From Alphaproteobacteria bacterium (GTDB taxonomy: Bacteria > Pseudomonadota > Alphaproteobacteria > Rhizobiales > Xanthobacteraceae), in contig VAZL01000017.1 of NCBI GenBank assembly GCA_005883445.1, positions 1-11,492 of the forward strand: a stretch of DNA of 11,492 bases, written 5' to 3'. Of the stretch, positions 6,408-11,492 are shown piece by piece; the stretch's first letter is position 1; the number at the start of each line of letters is the position of its first letter. The notes beneath the pieces are model-generated. The model worked only from the letters and a program-made list of their open reading frames with translations, was not told where the DNA came from and did not search any database. The translations under genes and the position numbers were made by a program.

Positions 6408-7562
6408 TCAGTTCCAGCCGAGCGCCTTCCACGACAGATCCGGCAACGTCTCCATGTAGTGGATCGTATCCATCTTGGTGTTTTGGTTGGTCTTGTCGAA
6501 TTCGACACTGCCGGTCACACCGGAAAAGTCTTTAGTAGTGGCCATGATATCGCGGATCGACTGCGAGTCCTTGCCGCCGCGGCGAATGACATCAGCGACG
6601 ACCAGGATCTGATCGAAGGCGTGGGCATTGATGTGCGTCGGTTCCTGATTGTATTTGGCCTTGAAGGAGCGAATGAAGTTCTGCACCACGTCGCGTTTGT
6701 CGGTTGGGTCGAACTGGACGATGCGGACGTAGCCAAGCGCCGCCTTGCCCGCCTTTTGCTCGAAACCGAAGGGCAGCCAGATGGTGCCGAGCTGGATCGA
6801 TTGCCCGCCGCCACCCTTGGTAACGCCAGCCTGCGCCAGCGCCTGCGTGATCCGTAGACCCTGGCCCTCGAGCGTATAGGTCGGGATCACATCCACTTTG
6901 CCGAGACCGGCGATGCGCGTCGCGATCGCGGTGAAGTCGTTCACGTCGCGGCCGAAGCCGATATCGGCAAGGATTTGCCCGCCGAGCGACTTGAACGTAT
7001 CGCCGAACACCTTCGCGTTGCCGATTCCAGCATTGGTGTTCTCATAGAGCAGTACCGCGGTGCGTGCGTTAAGGCGCTTATAGGCATTGGTGGCGATGTC
7101 GACGCCCTGCATCACCTCGTTGGGCATAATGCGAAACGTCCACGGGTTGCCGGGATCGGTGACCTTGATCGAGGACGAGCCCGCATTGAGCAATGGCACC
7201 TTCGCCTGTTCCATGAGCGGCATGATTGCGAGCGTCGCGTCCGAGCACTCTTCACCGAGAACGACATCGGGCTTGTATTGCTCCAGCAGGCGCTTGGCTG
7301 CCTGCGTCGCCGGTAGCGGACTGCACGCCGAATCCTCATATTGGACTTCGAACCTGTAGCCGTTGACCCCGGTCTTGTTGAGCTGCTCGATCGCAAGCTC
7401 GATGCCCTGCTTGTCCTGGACCCCGAAATAGGAACCGGGGCCGGACATCGCGAACAGCCCCCCGATCCTGATCACCTTGTCTTGCGCCTGGGCAGCATTC
7501 GCAGCAGCGAACAGGGCAACACTTGCAGCCACACCGAACAGAATGGCGGAATGCTTTCTCAT
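6408..7562 (-). CDS. HAAT-type (LivJ/LivK-like) periplasmic substrate-binding protein
   Basis: A 384-residue type I periplasmic binding protein. Residues 1-26 are a clear signal peptide (MRKHS, a hydrophobic VAASVALFAAANAA core, cleavage after AQA). The mature part begins with KVIRIGGLFAMSGPGSYFGVQDKQGIELAIEQLN, the family opening, followed by QAAKRLLEQYKPDVVLGEECS, the ligand-loop PLLNAGSSS (123-131) and DVNDFTAIATRI (206-217). Two cysteines, Cys80 and Cys106, are spaced similarly to the disulfide of E. coli LivJ/LivK. The protein is longer than amino-acid LivJ/K and resembles HAAT receptors that bind aromatic acids, amides or urea, so the ligand is open. The ATG at 7560-7562 has AGGAGAGG at 7566-7573 in front of it. 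It overlaps by ATGA the stop of the 68-codon ORF upstream and is followed 6 bp later by livH. Confidence 0.95.
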   Translation of the reverse strand: MRKHSAILFGVAASVALFAAANAAQAQDKVIRIGGLFAMSGPGSYFGVQDKQGIELAIEQLNKTGVNGYRFEVQYEDSACSPLPATQAAKRLLEQYKPDVVLGEECSDATLAIMPLMEQAKVPLLNAGSSSIKVTDPGNPWTFRIMPNEVMQGVDIATNAYKRLNARTAVLLYENTNAGIGNAKVFGDTFKSLGGQILADIGFGRDVNDFTAIATRIAGLGKVDVIPTYTLEGQGLRITQALAQAGVTKGGGGQSIQLGTIWLPFGFEQKAGKAALGYVRIVQFDPTDKRDVVQNFIRSFKAKYNQEPTHINAHAFDQILVVADVIRRGGKDSQSIRDIMATTKDFSGVTGSVEFDKTNQNTKMDTIHYMETLPDLSWKALGWN

Positions 7563-7765
7563 GGCCCTCTCCTAAAGGCTGTGGTCTCATATAAGCCTGA
7601 AACCGGGATGCCTGCCAATCTCAGATCATCTCGCGTAACAGCACGCGCTTCTTCTCCCAGCCGCGTGAAGCTGACCGGCAACGGCCGGTCCGAAGCATCA
7701 GCCGGCAACAGGTCCGCCATCACAAGATCCAAGGCTGCCAACAGTTCAATGTGAAGCCCATTCAC
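7559..7765 (-). CDS. Small unrecognised protein (68 aa), coupled to its neighbours by stop/start overlaps
   Basis: An open frame of 68 codons fills exactly the gap between the amidohydrolase and binding-protein genes. Its GTG start (7763-7765) overlaps the amidohydrolase stop in a GTGA, a perfect GGAGG lies 5 nt upstream, and its TGA stop overlaps the binding-protein ATG in an ATGA. This is the arrangement expected of a translated, coupled small gene. The protein begins with a hydrophobic, helix-prone stretch MNGLHIELLAALDLVMADLL (residues 1-20) and continues into a mixed charged part; it has no signal peptide, no Cys and no motif I recognise. It does not match the DUF4089/AtzG-like small partners known beside some amidohydrolases and amidases, although the size and setting are similar. 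Third-position GC is lower (roughly 57% by hand count) than in neighbouring genes, which argues for caution: it could be a leader spacer that is open by chance or a remnant. Confidence 0.5.
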   Translation of the reverse strand: MNGLHIELLAALDLVMADLLPADASDRPLPVSFTRLGEEARAVTRDDLRLAGIPVSGLYETTAFRRGP

Positions 7766-9228
7766 TCCGGCCTCCGCAAATAGTGGCCCCGCGCTGAGCC
7801 AACGATCTTCCCGTCATGATAGACCGGAGCGCCTCGCAGGAAAGTGGTCTTGACCCGACCCGTGAGCTCCAGCCCCTCGAAGGGGGAGTAGCCCTGTTTG
7901 GATTCGGACTCGGCGGCGTGCACCGAGAAGCTTTCATGCGGGTCGACGAGGGCGACGTCGGCATCGTAACCCAGAGCGATATCGCCCTTGCCGAGCAGAC
8001 CAAAACGCTGCGCTGGCTTCCAACTTAGAAGCTCGGCCATGTGGTTGTATGACATGCCACGCTTACTGCCTTCGCTCAGCACTCCCGAGAGCAGGTACTC
8101 GGTACCGCCAAATCCGGCTTTCGCGAGCCAGATATTCTTCGGATCGCTGTTCGACCATTTCTGTTCGGCCGAGCAGCAGGCATGATCGCTGACGATCCAG
8201 TCGATCTTACGGTCGAGCACGGCCTCCCATAACGCTTCCACGTCGTCCCGAGGGCGGATCGGCGGATTGACCTTTGCTTGAACGGCGGATTCGCAATCGG
8301 CATCCAGCAGAAGATGGCCGACCGTCACTTCCCGGCGGAACGCGATGTGGGGAAAGACCTGTTGCATGATCCACGCCGCATCGATCGCCTTGCGCGAGCT
8401 AAGGTGTAAGAGATTGATGTTTAGGCAGTTGGTTTCGTTGGCGAGGTAAGAGGCGATCCAGATGGCAAGCCCTTCAGAATGCGGAGGGCGGGCAGCACTG
8501 TAGGCATGCAGTCCCGTTAGCTTACCCTCGCGCTCGACGAGTTTCGTGTAGGCGTTGAGGATCTCGGCAAGCTCGCAATGAAGACTGACGCTGATATGGG
8601 TGGCAAGGTCCGGATATTTCGTCATCAAGCGCTGTGCGGAGCGCATGATGAATTCGAAATGAGCGATGTCATAGCGATCCTCGGGGCCGATCATCAGAAA
8701 TTCGTTCTGATGAGCTGACCGTCCGTGCAGACCGTATCCTCCATAAAACATGAATATCTTGAACGAGGGGATACCGTAGTCGAGGACGAGATGCTCCATT
8801 TCATCGATGTGTCCGGCCTCAATCGGCGCGATGTGATATCCGTAATCGACCCAGAATCGTCCCTCGGATTGCTTCAATACTTCGGGCATGAAGTCACGGT
8901 AGGGGCCGCTGCGGTTCAGATAATAGTGCCCTGTCCGTATGTAATTTAGGCTTGAGGTGACGCCCCCCATCGCTGCCGCCTTGCTTTCTGAAACCGCGTC
9001 CTGGGCGAGCGGCGCATAGATGCCGATATGCATGTGAGCATCAACGCAGCCCGGGAATGCCAGAAGATTCTTAGCGTCGAACACCTGCTTCGCTTGCTCC
9101 GCCTGAATATCGGGCGCAAGGCGCGCGACCTTTCCATCCTTGACCGCGATGTCGAGACAATCCACCGACGTCTTGTTGGGGCGCGCCACGCGGGCGTTCT
9201 TGATCACAAGGTCGTAGAGCTTTTCCAT
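7762..9228 (-). CDS. Hydantoinase/dihydropyrimidinase-type cyclic amidohydrolase
   Basis: A 488-residue metal-dependent amidohydrolase of the D-hydantoinase/dihydropyrimidinase/allantoinase group, which opens cyclic amides and ureides in the cytoplasm. All binuclear metal ligands are visible in order: HMH (His65, His67) after FPGCVDA, the Lys of SFKIFMFYGG (Lys157, normally carbamylated), His217 in SLHCEL, His275 in NLLHLSS, and Asp348 in VSDHACC. Tyr162 sits where hydantoinases have the Tyr that contacts the ring carbonyl (Lys+5). The N-terminal DLVIKNARV and C-terminal GYDADVALVDP and FLRGAPVYHDGKIVG form the beta-sandwich. Odd: Lys157 to His217 is 60 residues, against about 33 in D-hydantoinases, because of extra sequence around 164-190. 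The ATG at 9226-9228 has AGGAGA 10 nt upstream. Its stop overlaps the next small ORF. The substrate is unknown; the gene is bound into a transporter operon, so it probably acts on the imported compound. Confidence 0.9.
   Translation of the reverse strand: MEKLYDLVIKNARVARPNKTSVDCLDIAVKDGKVARLAPDIQAEQAKQVFDAKNLLAFPGCVDAHMHIGIYAPLAQDAVSESKAAAMGGVTSSLNYIRTGHYYLNRSGPYRDFMPEVLKQSEGRFWVDYGYHIAPIEAGHIDEMEHLVLDYGIPSFKIFMFYGGYGLHGRSAHQNEFLMIGPEDRYDIAHFEFIMRSAQRLMTKYPDLATHISVSLHCELAEILNAYTKLVEREGKLTGLHAYSAARPPHSEGLAIWIASYLANETNCLNINLLHLSSRKAIDAAWIMQQVFPHIAFRREVTVGHLLLDADCESAVQAKVNPPIRPRDDVEALWEAVLDRKIDWIVSDHACCSAEQKWSNSDPKNIWLAKAGFGGTEYLLSGVLSEGSKRGMSYNHMAELLSWKPAQRFGLLGKGDIALGYDADVALVDPHESFSVHAAESESKQGYSPFEGLELTGRVKTTFLRGAPVYHDGKIVGSARGHYLRRPE
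7771..7775 (-). promoter_or_regulatory. Ribosome binding site supporting the 68-codon ORF
   Basis: GGAGG on the minus strand lies inside the last codons of the amidohydrolase (CGG AGG CCG GAG TGA) and 5 nt before the GTG at 7763-7765. It is one of the best ribosome sites in the window and has no other start codon to serve, which is the main evidence that the small ORF is translated. Confidence 0.55.
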
Positions 9229-9338
9229 TCCAGGGTTTTCTCCTTGCCGACGTTGCCGCCATGCGGTGATGCAATCGGCTGCTTCTCAGCCAGCGATTTG
9301 GCCATTGCGAACCGAACGCAGCATCAGACCTTGCGACG

Positions 9339-10244
9339 TCACCGGCGCGTGCCTCTTTTCCTGCCTGAGGGCCGTGCGAGAGAGTCGTATTGTCTGCCGA
9401 GCGCGAGCATCTCCGGCGTTCCGATCAATTCATTGAGGCCAGTGAAGTCGAGCATGCGGGAGCGGAACGGCTCGGAGGTTCCGCCGGCAGCGAGCGAGGC
9501 GTAATATTCCCTCGCCATGCGCGCCAGTGCGCGCACGATGCCGCCGGGAAAGATCACCAACGCGAAACCCATCGACTCGAGCTCGGCAGCCGACAGCACT
9601 GGGGTTTTGCCGCCCTCGACCATATTGGCCATGAGCGGCACGCCGTCGAGCGCCGGCGGGATGCGCTTAAGCTCCGTGCGCGTCTTGGGTGCCTCGACGA
9701 AAAGCACGTCGGCGCCCGCGTCGCGGTAGAGCGCAGCGCGCTCGATGGCGCTTTCAAAACCTTCGACCGCGATCGCGTCGGTGCGCGCGATCACGAGCGT
9801 CTCGCGCGAGCGCCGAGCATCGAGCGCTGCCTTGATCTTGCCAGCCATCTCGGCCGCCGGGATGAGGACCTTGCCGTCGAGGTGGCCGCAGCGCTTCGGA
9901 AATTCCTGGTCCTCGAGTTGAATCGCGCTCGCCCCCGCGCGCTCGAACAGGCGCATGGTGCGGCCGACATTGAGGGCATTGCCATATCCGGTGTCAGCGT
10001 CGACGATCAGATCCGCGTCGACGCGATCGCGCATCACGCTGACGATCTCGACAACCTCGCACACGCTCACGAGACCGATGTCCGGCCGGCCGAGCCGCGT
10101 ATACGAGATCGCTGCGCCGGAGACGTATAGCGTCGTAAAGCCGCTCTGTTCGGCGACCAGCGCGGTGAACGCATCGTAGACGCCGGGAGCGACCACGATG
10201 GGTTTCCGCTTGAGGCGCGACCGCAGCTTCGCCACGTCAGCCAT
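9339..10244 (-). CDS. Isocitrate lyase/PEP mutase superfamily C-C lyase (2-methylisocitrate/2,3-dimethylmalate lyase-like)
   Basis: A 301-residue TIM-barrel protein of the ICL/PEP mutase superfamily, close to PrpB in length. Seen: LYVSGAAISYT (39-49), DADTGYGN (82-89) with the Mg2+-binding Asp pair, AIQLEDQEFPKRCGH (107-121) containing the mobile-loop motif KRCGH with catalytic Cys119, IARTDA (152-157), FVEAPK (182-187) and LMANMVEGGKTP (204-215). The KxCGH cysteine marks a lyase that splits 2-hydroxy di- or tricarboxylates by retro-Claisen chemistry; PEP mutases and oxaloacetate decarboxylases lack it. The NMVEGGKTP segment is nearer to dimethylmalate/methylisocitrate lyase and carboxyPEP mutase relatives than to true isocitrate lyase, so pyruvate or a similar keto acid is a likely product; this is inference. 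Start: ATG at 10242-10244, only 3 bp after the LivF-type ATPase stop, so it is co-transcribed. The C-terminus is basic (SGRKRGTRR). A 110-bp gap separates it from the amidohydrolase. Confidence 0.93.
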   Translation of the reverse strand: MADVAKLRSRLKRKPIVVAPGVYDAFTALVAEQSGFTTLYVSGAAISYTRLGRPDIGLVSVCEVVEIVSVMRDRVDADLIVDADTGYGNALNVGRTMRLFERAGASAIQLEDQEFPKRCGHLDGKVLIPAAEMAGKIKAALDARRSRETLVIARTDAIAVEGFESAIERAALYRDAGADVLFVEAPKTRTELKRIPPALDGVPLMANMVEGGKTPVLSAAELESMGFALVIFPGGIVRALARMAREYYASLAAGGTSEPFRSRMLDFTGLNELIGTPEMLALGRQYDSLARPSGRKRGTRR

Positions 10245-10247
10245 CGT

Positions 10248-10961
10248 TCATAGTCCGAGATAGGCGCGTTTCAGGTTCGGGTCGTCGCGGATATCAGCCG
10301 AGTTTCCGTGTAGCACGAACACGCCCTTTTCGAGGATATAAGCGCGGCGCGCCACCTCAAGGCACTGGACCACATTCTGTTCGACGAGAAGCAGCGCGAT
10401 GCCTTCTCCGTTGATGCGCCGGATCAGCGCGAACAGCTCCTCGACGAGCAGCGGCGAGAGGCCGAGCGACGGCTCGTCCAGGATGAGCAATTTTGGCTCG
10501 GCCATCAAGGCGCGGCCGATCGCCAGCATCTGCTGCTCGCCACCCGAGAGTGTGCCGGCGCGCTGTGACCGCCGCTCGGCGAGCCGCGGAAAGATCGCAA
10601 ATACCCGCTCGCGATTGCTCTCCCGTCGGACGCGGCCACGCCGGTAGCTGCCAAGATCGAGATTTTCCATGATCGTCAGGTTGGGAAAGACGCAGCGCCC
10701 CTCGGGCACGTGGATGAGCCCGCGCGCGACGATCGTCGCTGGCCTCTCGCGCTCGATGGCGCTATCTGCGAAGCGGATGGAGCCGTGCGTTGCGCGCAGC
10801 ACGCCGGAGATCGTGCGGTTGAGCGTTGATTTCCCTGCGCCGTTCGAGCCCAGCACGGCGACGATCTCGCCGGCGGCGACCTCAAGATCGATGCCGCGCA
10901 GCACTTCGATCGCGCCGTAGCCGGCGATAAGCCCGCTGACCGCGAGCAGCGCGTCAGACAT
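10248..10961 (-). CDS. livF: Second LivF-type ABC transporter ATPase
   Basis: A 237-residue LivF-type ATPase, distinct from the one at 3020-3760 but with the same layout. Seen: Walker A GSNGAGKS (38-45), LIHVPEGRCVFPNLTIMENLDLG, signature LSGGEQQ (138-144), Walker B LLILDEPSLGLSP (from 158), and LLVEQN with Gln in the switch position. The ending KRAYLGL is typical. The start is the ATG at 10959-10961 with AGAGG 5 nt before it. The longer frame to 11036 would add 25 residues inside livG without a better site. The start overlaps the LivG stop by 8 bp, and the lyase gene begins 3 bp after its stop. It belongs to a second HAAT transporter whose permeases and receptor must lie to the right of the window, or it could serve the other permease pair. 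Walker A is followed by LNRT where TL..A/T is more usual, which is a minor difference. Confidence 0.95.
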   Translation of the reverse strand: MSDALLAVSGLIAGYGAIEVLRGIDLEVAAGEIVAVLGSNGAGKSTLNRTISGVLRATHGSIRFADSAIERERPATIVARGLIHVPEGRCVFPNLTIMENLDLGSYRRGRVRRESNRERVFAIFPRLAERRSQRAGTLSGGEQQMLAIGRALMAEPKLLILDEPSLGLSPLLVEELFALIRRINGEGIALLLVEQNVVQCLEVARRAYILEKGVFVLHGNSADIRDDPNLKRAYLGL

Positions 10962-11492
10962 GCACGCCTCTGGCGGCCGAAAGACGCGCTGCTGCGCCAT
11001 GGCCGAGATAAGCCTCGACCACGCGCGGATTCCCAACCACGGCTCGAGGGGCGCCTTCGGCGACGATGTGGCCCTCCGCTAGCACGAAAACGTGCTCGGG
11101 GAGGCTCATCACCGCCTGCATCACGTGCTCTATCATCAGTATTGTGATGCCGCGCTCGGCAAGGCCGCGGATGATCGGCACCATGGTGGCGACCTCCCCG
11201 GGGTTGAGGCCGGCAAGCACCTCGTCGAGCAGCAGGAGTTTGGGCTCGGCCGCGAGCGCGCGTGCGACTTCCAGCCGCTTACGGCCCGCGACGGTGAGGC
11301 TCGCGGCTGGACGGCCGAGGAGATCGCCGAGGCCGACCGTGCTTGCAACCTCCGCGGCGGCGTCAAGCGCGTCAGCACGCGAGCGTCGCGACCGATGCGC
11401 GCCGATAGCGATGTTCTCGTGCACGGTGAGGCCAGCGAACGGCTGCACGATCTGGAATGTGCGCACGATGCCTCGCCGCGCCACAAGATGGG
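10954..11492 (-). CDS. livG: Second LivG-type ABC transporter ATPase, partial (N-terminus outside window)
   Basis: The C-terminal 178 or so residues of a LivG-type ATPase; the gene continues past the right edge, so Walker A is not visible. Seen from the edge: HLVARRGIVRTFQIVQPFAGLTVHENIAIGAH, with the LivG RTFQ marker, the signature region ASLTVAGRKRLEVARAL (a LivG-subfamily variant of LSGGQ), Walker B LLLLDEVLAGLNP with Glu, and MIEHVM with the switch His. The end EAYLGHG is followed by a non-conserved tail of about 15 residues. It overlaps the second livF by 8 bp. A GTG at 11482-11484 is only an internal Val, not the start. It is more GC-rich at third positions than the left-hand livG, and the two are clearly different paralogues. 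Confidence 0.93.
   Translation of the reverse strand, partial: HLVARRGIVRTFQIVQPFAGLTVHENIAIGAHRSRRSRADALDAAAEVASTVGLGDLLGRPAASLTVAGRKRLEVARALAAEPKLLLLDEVLAGLNPGEVATMVPIIRGLAERGITILMIEHVMQAVMSLPEHVFVLAEGHIVAEGAPRAVVGNPRVVEAYLGHGAAARLSAARGVHV

Noticed and set aside
6282..6857. Plus-strand ORF of 191 codons crossing livH and the receptor gene
   Set aside because: Antisense to two well-supported genes, no ribosome site and no domain.
9207..9305. Minus-strand ORF of about 33 codons (starting MAKSLAEKQPIASPHGG) in the gap before the amidohydrolase
   Set aside because: No ribosome site precedes the ATG, and the frame runs out inside the amidohydrolase in another phase. A leader peptide is possible but nothing supports it.
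9229..9338. Promoter or terminator in the 110-bp gap between lyase and amidohydrolase
   Set aside because: I could find no hexamer pair near consensus and no hairpin with a T-tract, only the AGGAGA ribosome site of the amidohydrolase.
9390..10130. Plus-strand ORF of 246 codons
   Set aside because: Antisense shadow of the lyase gene, whose motifs are unmistakable on the minus strand.

Overview
The window is a GC-rich, densely packed bacterial chromosome segment (no phage, IS, rRNA, tRNA or CRISPR seen) made almost entirely of transport and small-molecule catabolism genes. The mix of several branched-chain-amino-acid-type (HAAT/Liv) ABC transporter parts, a Bug-type (TTT family) solute receptor, an SsuA/NMT1-type binding protein and stand-alone catabolic enzymes is typical of metabolically versatile Proteobacteria, most likely an alphaproteobacterium of the Bradyrhizobium/Rhizobiales kind. 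That assignment is inference from gene content and family feel; a betaproteobacterium cannot be excluded.

Layout from right to left, which is the direction of transcription of everything except one gene. A second LivG-type ATPase (10954-11492, N-terminus outside the window) and LivF-type ATPase (10248-10961) overlap each other and are followed after 3 bp by an isocitrate lyase/PEP mutase superfamily C-C lyase (9339-10244). A 110-bp gap without a recognisable promoter leads to a hydantoinase/dihydropyrimidinase-type cyclic amidohydrolase (7762-9228). It is joined by a GTGA stop/start overlap to an unrecognised 68-codon ORF (7559-7765), which is joined by an ATGA overlap to a periplasmic binding protein (6408-7562). 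Then come the permeases LivH (5517-6401) and LivM (4565-5524) and the ATPases LivG (3762-4568) and LivF (3020-3760), all overlapping or nearly so. The block looks like one operon or two adjacent ones.

On the left, an alpha/beta hydrolase on the plus strand (2038-2916) runs tail-to-tail against livF and is divergent from a minus-strand pair: a Bug-type receptor (946-1929) and an SsuA/NMT1-type binding protein without a signal peptide (64-885). Neither of these two has a membrane partner in the window.

Together the genes suggest uptake of one or a few related small carboxylate/amide compounds, opening of a cyclic amide or ureide by the amidohydrolase, and later cleavage of a carbon-carbon bond by the lyase, with the hydrolase acting on an ester, lactone or diketone. 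The substrate is unknown. The points most worth checking are the translationally coupled 68-codon ORF, an apparent in-frame loss of about 26 residues of the most conserved part of LivM, an extra segment of about 27 residues in the amidohydrolase next to its active site, and the signal-less binding protein.
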